Positions 47,801 to 55,861 of a stretch of DNA of 64,000 nucleotides are shown piece after piece (within the stretch, counting starts at the first letter, position 1; each line of letters starts with the position of its first letter). The notes under the pieces were generated by a model. The model did no database searches. It was not told the DNA's origin and was given only the letters and a program-made list of their open reading frames with translations. The stretch is from Saccharospirillum sp. (GTDB lineage: Bacteria > Pseudomonadota > Gammaproteobacteria > Pseudomonadales > Natronospirillaceae), in NCBI GenBank assembly GCA_018402545.1, contig JAGYIL010000003.1, positions 248,001 through 312,000 on the forward strand, in the 5' to 3' direction. The position numbers and the translations under genes are program-made.

Positions 47801-47947
47801 GGGATCATTGAGGTCACCGGGGAGCAGGCGCCAAAACTGGTCGATCAGCTGCTCAACCTGGCTGACCATGCCATGTACGAGGCCAAGTCTCGCGGTAAAA
47901 ACCAGGCGGTTATTTCCGATCTGCCAGCGACGCCAAACAGGCACTGA
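44804..47947 (+). CDS. Large TPR/GAF diguanylate cyclase
   Basis: 1047 residues, soluble. Residues 1-250 look like a nucleotide-binding module without a clear P-loop (KGQGQCLLFADADGRRFSSL), as in degenerate STAND/AAA proteins. About 280-650 is a tetratricopeptide-type helical array (AYLRLGWCALTKHRLSTARQ, EAPLYNGLGIIQMRLGRIEE). About 720-860 looks GAF-like. The C-terminus is an intact GGDEF domain, STDMLTGLMNRQALYPRL then RLGGDEFVILF near residue 940. An RTED inhibitory site sits exactly five residues before GGDEF, so activity and product inhibition are both likely. The input signal is unknown. It is divergent from ntrBC. Confidence 0.9.
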   Translation: MNQTYPLRLLDNAWQQTLKGQGQCLLFADADGRRFSSLVDAFMADLPAECVRYQLTSDSQLNGYYPLVDIIQDGYDRLGITDCGRWLQEQGVYGPNLDTWQQLLDDHFIQRHPLQLKDHVIQKTIAFQDDILCLLAALSQTRPIVVALTHFHFASFSLQRLVRTVQQQLNGRVLLLTSTDTDLMASHDPDWHSTQRSADDDIDPPNWLIDLSPELNADSSPWPEPQPLSAQSIPRLIQDALRNHALQCHTETHLLCDKIGLMLDERQILLLSEHRSTLRLIEAEAQYYKDQHNGAITLLTELLEEARQEHLYDQMFDAYLRLGWCALTKHRLSTARQMATHAQTALEQITTKDAPWLLREREWLLLQVMISSMFHERPPATVMHRLEALLPMLDQDDYGYALRTAQIAWEGSMTDRERFFLRRAILTGLGQARAQKNDIATVKLTEAMALLQTKAHRFQRAHRLLELALSRCQRMASPRHEAPLYNGLGIIQMRLGRIEEARDTFLYTLHKLQTVAHYNEIAVTLHNLSWAYLISGNVQESLRLLTTAIRLCRIRGFVTIPFYTLDDLMLQQALYRFYLGHSVLAQHTLQDYRQRPEQRSARGQILLTCLKLHFARAEADYEGVTALVKELKTSLEAQPDLPDTLVNLACYAAGPDSLPSSLKPAYQIQWMQTRETVTQPLADSNIDVMSVLRAADLESELEQIQQRVRDTRLLSHLSAQTNAATDTLELVETLCQQLKAHLDCDYVAIELTQQPFMAATLITRGLADLDVERLHHALSLQRLTRGRLLIRMHNLDLEGMDSGYVCIFRIALPHHDFGDMILITRNPSGFEESVLRTASMLAGQLAAAIQRLAHEKELHHLSSTDMLTGLMNRQALYPRLEEELARGRRNAGYRFSLAFLDLDNFKYLNDNYGHILGDQVLRGFAQVLKEHTRTEDLAARLGGDEFVILFPNEKGQAVQQLAQRILEDFSTPARCQAFLRRFTGQEFTWPEGQQLGCSVGIIEVTGEQAPKLVDQLLNLADHAMYEAKSRGKNQAVISDLPATPNRH

Positions 47948-48290
47948 TAAAAGCCGCAAGCTCAGGATGGATCTGCGCCGAGAGGCGCAATGGGTAATGC
48001 TGCGCCAGCACCGACACCATTCGCTGCCCAACCCCTCGCCCGCGGGTCAGCGCCCGAACACCCAGGCTCAACACACAATCAGCCTCAACAAACGCAACGC
48101 CGACGATGCGCCCGTTAAACCGGGCGGCATGGAGCCTCACGCCCGGGGCACTGGCCTGCCAGGCGATCCAGGCCGACTGATAGCAGGGGCAGGCACTCAT
48201 GTCCTGCGCCAGGCGGGCCAAGTCTGGCGCATCGGTTTCTGGCAGGTCTGAGAGCGGTGTTCGGGACAGCAAATCCAGCGTTACAGGCAT
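47910..48290 (-). CDS. panZ: PanZ/PanM-like acetyltransferase-fold regulator
   Basis: About 126 residues of GNAT fold. RLHAARFNGRIVGVAFVE and LSLGVRALTRGRGVGQRMV match the PanZ pattern, the second being the acetyl-CoA pyrophosphate loop R-G-x-G-V-G. In E. coli PanZ binds acetyl-CoA and pro-PanD, promotes maturation of aspartate decarboxylase and so tunes pantothenate synthesis. The ATG at 48290 is preferred to one 11 codons earlier because the extra leader is proline-rich and unlike the family. The 3' end overlaps the convergent GGDEF gene by 38 bases. Confidence 0.75.
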   Translation of the reverse strand: MPVTLDLLSRTPLSDLPETDAPDLARLAQDMSACPCYQSAWIAWQASAPGVRLHAARFNGRIVGVAFVEADCVLSLGVRALTRGRGVGQRMVSVLAQHYPLRLSAQIHPELAAFISACLASLADRK

Positions 48291-48432
48291 CGGCGTCGGT
48301 CCGGGTGGTTTGAGGCGCAGCATACCGATATAATGCGCCTTCGCAACCGGGTTTCAGGGCGTTTACTTCAGCGCAACCCCGCGCGCGATGACCGAACCAT
48401 CACTCGAATCATCAAGAACAGAGAGTCGTACT

Positions 48433-49023
48433 ATGAGTCGCCAAGCGACGGTTGAACGCAACACCACCGAAACCCAGATCAAGGTCAGTATCAATCTGGA
48501 CGGTACCGGCACAGCCCAGTTCGACACCGGCATGCCCTTTCTGGACCACATGATGGACCAGATAGCCCGGCATGGCCTGATCGATCTCGACATCGTCTGC
48601 CGCGGCGACAACCACATCGACGACCACCACAGCGTTGAAGACATCGGCATTACCCTGGGCCAGGCCTTCGCGAAAGCCGTTGGCGACAAAAAAGGCATCA
48701 CCCGCTACGGCCACAGCTATGTGCCGCTCGATGAAGCCCTGTCGCGAGTCGTGATCGATTTCTCCGGTCGCCCGGGCCTCGAATACAACCTGCCATTTAC
48801 CCGCGGCAGCGTTGGCGGCTTCGATGTCGACCTGTTTTATGAATTCTTCCAGGGCTTCGTCAACCACGCCTGGGTCACGCTGCACATCGACAATCTGAAG
48901 GGTCACAATTCGCACCACCAGATCGAAACGGTGTTCAAGGCCTTCGGCCGCGCCCTGCGCATGGCGCTGACGCCGGACGAACGCATGGCCGGCATCACCC
49001 CGTCCACCAAGGGCGTGCTCTGA
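48433..49023 (+). CDS. hisB: Imidazoleglycerol-phosphate dehydratase
   Basis: 196 residues, the monofunctional form without the phosphatase domain of E. coli HisB. Metal-binding motifs [13 protein letters not shown] near residue 36 and [14 protein letters not shown] near 62 are clear, with a second set [15 protein letters not shown] near 157. It catalyses the sixth step of histidine synthesis. ATG 48433 gives the normal [14 protein letters not shown]; 15 upstream codons are open but unlikely. First gene of hisB-hisH-hisA-hisF. Confidence 0.95.
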   Translation: MSRQATVERNTTETQIKVSINLDGTGTAQFDTGMPFLDHMMDQIARHGLIDLDIVCRGDNHIDDHHSVEDIGITLGQAFAKAVGDKKGITRYGHSYVPLDEALSRVVIDFSGRPGLEYNLPFTRGSVGGFDVDLFYEFFQGFVNHAWVTLHIDNLKGHNSHHQIETVFKAFGRALRMALTPDERMAGITPSTKGVL

Positions 49024-49047
49024 TACCCGCCGAAAGGTCGCTCCAAC

Positions 49048-49072
49048 GGCGCCCGCTCCCGCAGTGGGCGCC
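49048..49072 (+). other. Hairpin between hisB and hisH
   Basis: GGCGCCC-N11-GGGCGCC forms a GC-rich stem in the 82-base gap. There is no T-run, so it is more likely an mRNA-processing or stability element than a terminator. Confidence 0.4.
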
Positions 49073-49105
49073 TAATGCACACCTAAGCCAGAACAGGATA
49101 CTTCC

Positions 49106-49756
49106 GTGAGTCGCACACTGCTGACCATCATTGATTACGGCATGGGCAACCTGCACTCCGTCGCCAAGGCGCTGGAGCACGTCGCCCCGAACACTCAAAT
49201 CGAAGTCACCTCCGACAAAAACCGCATCGCCGAAGCCGACCATATTCTGTTGCCCGGCGTCGGCGCCATTCGCGACTGCATGGCTGAAATTCGCCGTCAG
49301 GGCGTTGATACCGTGGTAGCCGAGGCCGTAAACAGCGGCAAGCCTTTCCTCGGCATCTGTGTCGGCATGCAAGCGCTGATGGCCCACAGTCATGAGAACG
49401 ATGGCGTCGACTGCCTGGGTTATTTCGATGGTGAGGTACGCCGCTTCAGCACGACCGCCACCGATGAGCGCGGCCTTGCCCTCAAGGTCCCACACATGGG
49501 CTGGAACACGGTAGACCTGCAAATCGATCATCCGCTGCTGCAGGGCATTCACAGTGGCGACCGCTTCTATTTCGTACACAGCTACTACGTGGAAACTCAC
49601 CCGGAATACACGGCGGCCAATTGCACCTACGATGCCACCTTCGCCGCGATGATTTACCGGGACAATATATTTGCCACCCAGTTCCACCCGGAGAAGAGCT
49701 TCCCGGCCGGACTGACCCTGCTGAAAAACTTTGTCGACTGGGATGGCCGCCGCTAA
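49106..49756 (+). CDS. hisH: Imidazole glycerol phosphate synthase, glutaminase subunit
   Basis: 216 residues, start GTG preceded by AGGA. The class I glutaminase triad is visible: the nucleophile Cys in GICVGMQALM near residue 84 and His/Glu in FHPEKSFPAG near 197. TIIDYGMGNLHSVAKAL is the typical HisH start. It passes ammonia from glutamine to HisF. In the operon it stands between hisB and hisA, with hisF displaced by repeats. Confidence 0.95.
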   Translation: MSRTLLTIIDYGMGNLHSVAKALEHVAPNTQIEVTSDKNRIAEADHILLPGVGAIRDCMAEIRRQGVDTVVAEAVNSGKPFLGICVGMQALMAHSHENDGVDCLGYFDGEVRRFSTTATDERGLALKVPHMGWNTVDLQIDHPLLQGIHSGDRFYFVHSYYVETHPEYTAANCTYDATFAAMIYRDNIFATQFHPEKSFPAGLTLLKNFVDWDGRR

Positions 49757-49789
49757 GCGGTTGCCCCCGTGCATCTGGAGACACCATCA

Positions 49790-50524
49790 ATGCTGATCAT
49801 CCCCGCCATCGACCTGAAAGACGGCCAGTGCGTGCGCCTGCTACAAGGCCGTATGGAAGACGCCACCGTGTTCGGATCCGACCCGGTAGAAATGGCCACC
49901 CGCTGGGTCGAGGCCGGCTGCCGCCGCCTGCACCTGGTCGACCTAAACGGCGCCTTCGAGGGCACCCCGATCCACGCCGAAGCGGTCACTGCCATTTCCA
50001 GAAAATACCCGGACCTGCCGATCCAGATCGGCGGCGGCATCCGCTCCCTGGAGACCATTGAAGCCTACATCAAAGCCGGCGTCAGCTGGTGCATCATCGG
50101 CACCGCGGCGGTCAAAAACCCGGGCTTCGTACGCGAAGCCTGCCAGGCTTTCCCCGGCCACATCATTGTTGGCATCGATGCCAAAGACGGCCGCGTCGCC
50201 ACCGAAGGCTGGGCCGATGTCAGCGACGTGCTGGCCACAGATCTGGCCCGCGATTTCGCTAATGACGGCGTCAGCGCCATCGTCTACACCGACATCAGCC
50301 GCGATGGCATGATGCAGGGCGTCAACGTCGACGCCACCGTAGAAGTTGCCAAAGCCGGCGGCATTCCGGTAATCGCCAGCGGCGGCGTCACCAACATGAC
50401 CGACATAGAACGCCTCTGCGATGTCGCCAGCCAGGGCATTCTGGGCGCCATCACCGGTCGCGCCATCTACGACGGCGCCATTGATGTGCAAGAGGCTCAG
50501 GCTTACTGCGATGGGCGTGGTTGA
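49790..50524 (+). CDS. hisA: ProFAR isomerase HisA
   Basis: 244 residues, beta/alpha barrel. The two catalytic aspartates are in [14 protein letters not shown] (Asp8) and [15 protein letters not shown] (about 128); phosphate-binding loops [10 protein letters not shown] and VIASGGVTN are present. It converts ProFAR to PRFAR in histidine synthesis. ATG 49790 gives the family start [12 protein letters not shown]. Unusually, about 470 bases with two palindromic repeats separate it from hisF. Confidence 0.95.
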   Translation: MLIIPAIDLKDGQCVRLLQGRMEDATVFGSDPVEMATRWVEAGCRRLHLVDLNGAFEGTPIHAEAVTAISRKYPDLPIQIGGGIRSLETIEAYIKAGVSWCIIGTAAVKNPGFVREACQAFPGHIIVGIDAKDGRVATEGWADVSDVLATDLARDFANDGVSAIVYTDISRDGMMQGVNVDATVEVAKAGGIPVIASGGVTNMTDIERLCDVASQGILGAITGRAIYDGAIDVQEAQAYCDGRG

Positions 50525-50532
50525 GTCTGTGG

Positions 50533-50755
50533 CTGAGTCCTGAGTTAGAAATTCGCAGATCAATTTACCACTGCGTCGATTTGGAATTTGTGCCAGGCGG
50601 ACAACCGGGTATGCCCATTGGAGGTACGCCGTGAACCCTTCCATGGGGGCTCGAAGACCGCATCCCTGCGGTCTAACGACCTCCAATGGGCATACCCGGT
50701 TGTCCTTCACAAATTTTCAGGTTGATTAAAGGCGAATTTCTAACTCAGGACTCAG
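50533..50755. repeat. Large palindromic repeat, copy 2 (hisA-hisF gap)
   Basis: A 223-bp near-complete palindrome. The outer 24-bp arms 50533-50556 and 50732-50755 are perfectly complementary; the inner 27-bp arms 50599-50625 and 50679-50705 are also perfect. At the centre is an 8-bp hairpin AGACCGCA-TCCC-TGCGGTCT (50655-50674). Its core, read on the opposite strand (GGGA loop, CCATGGAAGG-TTCACGGCG), matches copies 1 and 3, although the arm sequences differ completely. It begins nine bases after the hisA stop and could fold in the his mRNA or behave as a MITE. Confidence 0.9.
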
Positions 50756-50817
50756 GCGTAGCTATACGCCATCGTTATTGTTCAGTAGTACCATTGCTAG
50801 AATTGACGCCAAATTAA

Positions 50818-50930
50818 GTGTCAGGTGCCGGGTAGACCTATCTGGGGTAGTCCGCAGCAGGGATGCTGCGGCCTAGGCTCCATGGAAGGATTCACGCCGA
50901 CCCCGGATAGGTCTACCCGGTGGCTGACAC
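50818..50930. repeat. Palindromic repeat, copy 3 (upstream of hisF)
   Basis: Outer arm GTGTCAG (50818-50824 and 50924-50930) and 21-bp inner arms 50828-50848 / 50900-50920 with a single wobble. Core hairpin CCGCAGCA-GGGA-TGCTGCGG is at 50852-50871, followed by CCTAGGCTCCATGGAAGGAT and TCACGCCG. It is oriented opposite to copy 2 and lies 61 bases before hisF. Confidence 0.88.
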
Positions 50931-50991
50931 GCCCCCCCTGGGCATCAAGGCAAGCCCGGGCACCCGAACAAAGCAACCGAGAGACTAAATT

Positions 50992-51750
50992 ATGGCACTG
51001 GCAAAACGTATTATTCCCTGCCTCGACGTCGACAAGGGTCGCGTGGTGAAGGGTGTGAATTTCGTCAATATTCGGGACGCCGGGGATCCGGTGGAAGTGG
51101 CGCGCCGGTACAATGAACAGGGTGCCGATGAGATTACCATGCTCGATATTACCGCCACTCATGAAGGCCGCGACACCATGGTCGAGACCGTCAGTGCCAT
51201 TGCTGGCCAGGTGTTTATTCCACTGACCGTTGGGGGTGGCATTCGCACCCTCGATGATATTCGTACCATGCTGAATGCCGGTGCCGATAAAGTGTCGATT
51301 AACAGCGCAGCGGTGTTTAACCCAGAGTTTGTGAAGCAGGCTTCCGACCGGTTTGGTGCCCAGTGCATTGTGGTTGCCATTGATGCCAAGCGGGTTGATG
51401 ACCACTGGGAAATTTTTACTCACGGTGGCCGCAAACCAACAGGGATTGATGCCGTTGAATGGGCGCAGAAAATGGAGGCCCTGGGAGCCGGCGAGATTTT
51501 GCTGACCAGCATGGATCGGGATGGGGTGAAAACCGGGTTCGATCTCGGGCTGACCAAAGCCGTTGCCGATGCCATTCGTATTCCGGTAATCGCCAGTGGT
51601 GGTGTCGGTAACCTCGACCACCTGGCCGACGGCGTTCTTGAAGGCCATGCCGATGCCGTGCTGGCTGCCAGCATCTTTCACTTCGGTGAGTACAGTATTG
51701 CCGAGGCGAAGGACGTGATGACCGGTCGCGGTATTGAAATGCGGCGCTGA
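50992..51750 (+). CDS. hisF: Imidazole glycerol phosphate synthase, cyclase subunit
   Basis: 252 residues, beta/alpha barrel. Catalytic aspartates are in [17 protein letters not shown] (Asp11) and [14 protein letters not shown] (about 130); [20 protein letters not shown] is typical. With HisH it makes imidazole glycerol phosphate and AICAR. The start [16 protein letters not shown] is the family norm. It is cut off from hisA by two palindromic repeats, so it may be expressed separately. No hisI follows. Confidence 0.96.
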   Translation: MALAKRIIPCLDVDKGRVVKGVNFVNIRDAGDPVEVARRYNEQGADEITMLDITATHEGRDTMVETVSAIAGQVFIPLTVGGGIRTLDDIRTMLNAGADKVSINSAAVFNPEFVKQASDRFGAQCIVVAIDAKRVDDHWEIFTHGGRKPTGIDAVEWAQKMEALGAGEILLTSMDRDGVKTGFDLGLTKAVADAIRIPVIASGGVGNLDHLADGVLEGHADAVLAASIFHFGEYSIAEAKDVMTGRGIEMRR

Positions 51751-52141
51751 TTCTCCCTTCTGATTGACGGGTCGCGTCTCAACGGCGCGAACCCAGCCAT
51801 TTTTTGCTTACCAAACCCCTGCCAATAAGCAAAATATTGCCTACTCTCTCCGATTGATTCTCCCATCCCCGCAAACCACGCGGGTTCGACAGCATCTCGC
51901 TTCTGGCACACCGGTTGCAATAGCCTGACTGACCCTGTGGCAGCCGGGCTACAAAAACCCAAACCAACCCGTGCTTGCTGCATCTTCACGACTACAATCA
52001 GGTCATTAACAGGCCCTGGGCCTGGATCCTTTGTGGAACTCGAACGCTTGTGTCTTTCAAAAAGGCACATCGACTGAGCCACGGGTTCATGAACGACGAT
52101 AATAGACGTACAAAACCAACAACAATCGAGGTATCGATCTC
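51751..52141. other. Intergenic region upstream of the TAXI TRAP operon
   Basis: About 390 bases after hisF. I see no gene or clear terminator; the short open frames lack RBS and family features. It must contain the promoter of the transporter operon. Confidence 0.5.
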
Positions 52142-53098
52142 ATGCGTAAGCTATCCCTAGCACTGTGTGCAACCGCGGCCCTGGGCTTCTCTGCTGCCCA
52201 GGCTGAATCCCTGTCCATTGCTACCGGCGGCACCGGCGGCACCTACTACCCACTGGGGGGTGGTCTGGCGGAACTGATCACCAACAACATTGATGGTTAC
52301 GACGCCGTCGCTGAAGTGACCGGTGCTTCGGTTGAGAATATGGGCCTGGTTCATCGCGAAGATTCAGACCTGGCCATCGCTCTTGCCGACACCGTGTATC
52401 AGGCATACAACGGTGGTGACCGCTTCAATGGCAACAAACTGAACGTCGTCGCACTCGCCTCTCTGTACCCGAACGCGGTCCAGATCGTGACGCTGGCTGA
52501 TTCCAACATTAACTCTCTGGCTGACTTGCGCGGCAAGCGCGTGTCTGTCGGCGCGCCGGGTAGTGGTACTGAAGTGAACGCCAATGCCATTCTCGAAGGC
52601 AACGGCATCAGCTACGACGACTTCACTGCCTTGCGTCTGAACTTCAACGAAACGGCGGATGCGATTCGCGATGGCGACATCGATGCCGGTTTCTGGAGTG
52701 TAGGCCCGCCGACCAGCTCCATTCTGAGCCTGGCCACCACTCGCGATATCAAGCTGCTGTCATTGTCTGAGGATGAAATTGCCAACGCCCTGGAACTGGA
52801 GCCAGTGTTTGCGCCTTACACCTTGCGTGCCGGTCTGTATGAAGGCATGGACGAACCCGTTCAGTCAGTTGGTATCCCCAACGTTCTGACCGTCAACACC
52901 GCCATGTCGGACGATCTGGCTTACCAGATCACCAAGCTGCTGTTCGAGGAAGTTGAATATCTGCAAGACATCCACCCGGCTGCTAACGACACTACCGTTG
53001 AATTCGCACTGACTTCTACACCGATTCCGCTGCACCCGGGTGCGATTCGGTACTACGAAGAAATCGGTGCCGACATCCCGGCTCGCCTGCGTCAGTAA
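52142..53098 (+). CDS. TAXI-type TRAP transporter solute-binding protein
   Basis: 318 residues with a clean signal peptide ending AAQA before ESLSIATGG. The mature start SIATGGTGGTYYPLGGGLA is the TAXI-family signature; DLRGKRVSVGAPGSGTEVNA near residue 135 is also typical. It binds a carboxylate, possibly glutamate/2-oxoglutarate or another organic acid, in the periplasm and delivers it to the fused permease encoded two genes later. A strong hairpin terminator lies about 30 bases after its stop, so the binding protein can be made in excess over the membrane part. Confidence 0.94.
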   Translation: MRKLSLALCATAALGFSAAQAESLSIATGGTGGTYYPLGGGLAELITNNIDGYDAVAEVTGASVENMGLVHREDSDLAIALADTVYQAYNGGDRFNGNKLNVVALASLYPNAVQIVTLADSNINSLADLRGKRVSVGAPGSGTEVNANAILEGNGISYDDFTALRLNFNETADAIRDGDIDAGFWSVGPPTSSILSLATTRDIKLLSLSEDEIANALELEPVFAPYTLRAGLYEGMDEPVQSVGIPNVLTVNTAMSDDLAYQITKLLFEEVEYLQDIHPAANDTTVEFALTSTPIPLHPGAIRYYEEIGADIPARLRQ

Positions 53099-53104
53099 TT
53101 TTAG

Positions 53105-53641
53105 ATGACGCGGCTAACCCGTCTGAAAACCGTGGGTCGCAAGACCCACGGTTTTTTTAAACAAGTCGGGCTTGGGGTGCTCACCGGACTAATCACCGCT
53201 GTCACACCAGCCTTTGCCTGGCAGCTGGAAGTCGTCGACATCAACGATCAAGTTCTGGCCCGGGCCGACTTGCCCGAGGATGAAGGCCGTTGGTGCCTGC
53301 TCTGGAATCACTCGGTTCAGGGGTTTCAGGTAGAAGACTGCTTTCGGGTAGACGGCCAGACGCTGATGCTCGACAGCACCCACACACCCGATTTCGCCGC
53401 GGGTCTGGGACACATCCCCGGACGCGGTGCTTTAGGGTCCGATAACCAGCACGGTTATCGCATTACCAATTTTAACCAGCCGTTGCCGGGCAATCAGCTC
53501 GTGCTGCGGGTCGGATCAATGCGGGTCAATCACCGCATTGCAATTGAACACAAATTGATCAGCCTCAGTGAACTGGCCTTTGACCAACGTGTAATCATTC
53601 GCCTCGCCGCTGACGAACCCACTGGAAGTATGACTCCATGA
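53105..53641 (+). CDS. DUF1850 protein of the TAXI TRAP operon
   Basis: 178 residues. After a basic N-terminus (MTRLTRLKTVGRKTHGFFKQ) there is a hydrophobic segment ending TPAFA, a probable signal cleavage site, then a small beta domain with RWCLLWNHSVQGFQVEDCFR and the C-terminal HKLISLSELA typical of DUF1850. Genes of this family regularly sit between TAXI binding proteins and fused permeases, but the function is unknown. The first 18 codons contain a 13-bp intrinsic terminator. The stop overlaps the permease ATG (ATGA). Confidence 0.85.
   Translation: MTRLTRLKTVGRKTHGFFKQVGLGVLTGLITAVTPAFAWQLEVVDINDQVLARADLPEDEGRWCLLWNHSVQGFQVEDCFRVDGQTLMLDSTHTPDFAAGLGHIPGRGALGSDNQHGYRITNFNQPLPGNQLVLRVGSMRVNHRIAIEHKLISLSELAFDQRVIIRLAADEPTGSMTP
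53126..53158 (+). terminator. Intrinsic terminator inside the 5' end of the DUF1850 gene
   Basis: AAAACCGTGGGTC-GCAA-GACCCACGGTTTT, a perfect 13-bp stem followed by more T. It begins 21 bases into the DUF1850 reading frame and 27 bases after the binding-protein stop, where a partial terminator would reduce permease transcript relative to the binding protein. Confidence 0.85.
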
Positions 53642-55656
53642 AACAATATACCCCGATACCCTTCAAGGTTGAGAGCGACTGGCAGGCCGAGTTGATGCCC
53701 GGGCCCGCCGTCTGGCGCTGGCTGGTCATCGTTCTGGGCATCAGCCTGTCGCTGTTTCATCTCTATGGCGCCGGCATCGAACCGCTGGGCCTGTTTTACC
53801 AGCGTGGCATCCACTTGATGCTGATTCTGATGCTGACCTTTGTTTTGTTTGGCCCAAAGCCCGGCAAGCCCAGAGGCCCCATTGCCATGGGCGTCGACTT
53901 TGTTTTCTTTGTCGCCTCAACCGCCTCCGGCTTTTATCTGGTCTGGTTTCTCGATGACATCATCAACCGGGCTGGTTTCTGGTCGGACACCGATATCATT
54001 TTTGCCATTATCTGCATCGTGACCGTGCTGGAAGCCAGCCGCCGTGCCGTGGGTGCTGGCCTGACCATCATCGGTACCCTGGCGATTGCCTACGCTCTGG
54101 CCGGTTCGCGTGGTGACCTGCCCTGGTTGGGCGAGTTTCTGCCTGGCATTCTTAATCACCGCGGCTATTCGCTCGACCGAGTCGCGGCTCAGTTGTATCT
54201 CGGTCAGGAAGGCATTTTCGGCTTGCCACTGGGGGTTGCGGCCACCTTTGTGTTTATCTTTGTATTGTTCGGTGCCTTGCTTGAAGTCACTGGCGCCGGC
54301 AAGTTCTTTATCGATCTGGCCTACTCCGCCACCGGCACTCAACGTGGTGGCCCGGCCAAGGCAGCAGTGCTCGCATCTGCCAGCATGGGCTCCATTTCCG
54401 GTAGCGCCATTGCCAATGTGGTGACCACCGGTGCGTTCACCATTCCGCTGATGAAGAAACTCGGTTACAAGCCGGCCCAGGCCGGTGGTATTGAAGCGGC
54501 CGCCAGTACTGGTGGGCAAATCATGCCACCGCTGATGGGAGCGGGTGCCTTCCTGATGGCCGAATACACCCGGCTGCCCTACCTGGAAATTGTTAAAGTC
54601 AGCGTGTTTCCGGCTCTGCTGTATTTTTCAACGGTGTATCTGTTCGTGCACATCATCGCGGTCAAGCAGGGGCTACAACCCCAGACCAAGAGTGAACTGC
54701 CCAATATTCGCGATGTGCTGGCACGCGGCTGGTTCTTCCTGGTGCCGCTGTTACTGCTGGTCTGGCTGCTGGTGCTCGGGATCTCGCCAATGCGGGTCGG
54801 CTTTTACGCCATCATCAGCATTATGGCAGTCGCCGGTTTGAATGGCCTCTGGCTGGCAATGAGACGCGGACAACAAAACGGACAGCTCGCTACTGAAGTT
54901 CGCGGCACCCTGCGTAACGGCGGCGTTAAACTGTTGCAGGGGCTGGAATTGGGTGCCCGCAACGCGGTATCGGTCAGTATTGCCTGCGCCGTCGCCGGCA
55001 TCGTGGTCGGCGTGGTTGGGCTGACCGGGCTGGGCCTGAAATTCTCATCCATGATGATCGCTTTCTCCGGTGGCAATATTCTACTGGCCCTGTTGCTGGT
55101 GCTCGTCGCCAGTCTGATTCTGGGGCTGGGGTTGCCCGTGACCGCCAGCTACATCGTACTGATCGTTCTGGTCGGCCCGGCGCTGACCAACGAATTCGGC
55201 ATCCCATTGCTGATCGCTCACCTGGTCGTCTTCTGGTACTCACAGGACTCCAACGTGACGCCCCCCGTGGCCCTGGCGGCGTTCGCCGGGGCGGCCATTG
55301 CGGGGAGTAAAACCATGGAAACCAGCGTCCAGGCCTGGAAGTTCGCCAAGGGGCTCTACCTGATTCCGCTGTTCATGGTGTTCAACCCGTCCATCATTAT
55401 GGGTGGGCCCGTTCCGCTTGTACTTTGGAATGGTTTCATCGCGATACTGGCACTGGCCGCCTTTGCCTCGGCGCTGGAAGGCTACCTCTTTGGCCCCATG
55501 CGCAACTGGATGCGGGCATTGTTGTCACTCGGGGTGGTAGCCATCTTCTACCCGAACTTTATCGCCGAAGTCGCCGGTGTGGTGCTGATGCTGGTGCTGC
55601 TCACCATCAACTTCATTAACCGGCCCAAGGTTGCCCCGGTTGCCGCGGCCGGGTAA
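53638..55656 (+). CDS. TRAP transporter fused permease (DctQM type)
   Basis: 672 residues with about 16-18 membrane helices. The N-terminal part resembles the small DctQ subunit; the large part has the DctM signature region PAKAAVLASASMGSISGSAI and AAASTGGQIMPPLMGAGAFL, and a second half with GLGLPVTASYIVLIVLVGPA. Fusion of the two subunits is standard for TAXI systems. It uses an ion gradient, commonly sodium, to import the ligand bound by the TAXI protein. It overlaps the DUF1850 gene by four bases. Confidence 0.95.
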   Translation: MKQYTPIPFKVESDWQAELMPGPAVWRWLVIVLGISLSLFHLYGAGIEPLGLFYQRGIHLMLILMLTFVLFGPKPGKPRGPIAMGVDFVFFVASTASGFYLVWFLDDIINRAGFWSDTDIIFAIICIVTVLEASRRAVGAGLTIIGTLAIAYALAGSRGDLPWLGEFLPGILNHRGYSLDRVAAQLYLGQEGIFGLPLGVAATFVFIFVLFGALLEVTGAGKFFIDLAYSATGTQRGGPAKAAVLASASMGSISGSAIANVVTTGAFTIPLMKKLGYKPAQAGGIEAAASTGGQIMPPLMGAGAFLMAEYTRLPYLEIVKVSVFPALLYFSTVYLFVHIIAVKQGLQPQTKSELPNIRDVLARGWFFLVPLLLLVWLLVLGISPMRVGFYAIISIMAVAGLNGLWLAMRRGQQNGQLATEVRGTLRNGGVKLLQGLELGARNAVSVSIACAVAGIVVGVVGLTGLGLKFSSMMIAFSGGNILLALLLVLVASLILGLGLPVTASYIVLIVLVGPALTNEFGIPLLIAHLVVFWYSQDSNVTPPVALAAFAGAAIAGSKTMETSVQAWKFAKGLYLIPLFMVFNPSIIMGGPVPLVLWNGFIAILALAAFASALEGYLFGPMRNWMRALLSLGVVAIFYPNFIAEVAGVVLMLVLLTINFINRPKVAPVAAAG

Positions 55657-55666
55657 ACTGCGCGCC

Positions 55667-55791
55667 GTCTTGGGGGAGTAATCGGCCGGTACCCGCCGGC
55701 GCGGCCATCAACATAATTGAACCGAAGGTTCATGGTGGTCGCATCCGGCGCTGCGTTTGTTGCAGACCGCTGGACTGATGAGACCTGAGGC
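55667..55791 (+). ncRNA. Manganese riboswitch (yybP-ykoY)
   Basis: The aptamer blocks are clear: P1 5' strand GTCTT followed by GGGGGAGTA (L1), internal CATCAACATA and TGGTCGCAT segments, then TGATGAGACCT (L3) and the P1 3' strand GAGGC. P1 pairs GTCTT with GAGGC through one U-A, two G-C and two G-U pairs. Downstream AGGCAAAC (55788-55795) can alternatively pair with GTTTGCCT (about 55822-55829), overlapping P1, a plausible expression platform. It precedes a GDT1-type exporter gene; Mn2+ would raise expression. Confidence 0.85.
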
Positions 55792-55861
55792 AAACGACAC
55801 AGAACCGGGTGGGGCTGTGGAGTTTGCCTTTGGTAATGCTCCCCGCCCCCGGAATGCAATC

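Noticed and set aside
50533-50930. Insertion sequence with terminal inverted repeats
   Set aside because: The elements are too short to encode a transposase, have no open frame and no obvious target duplication, so they are listed as palindromic repeats.
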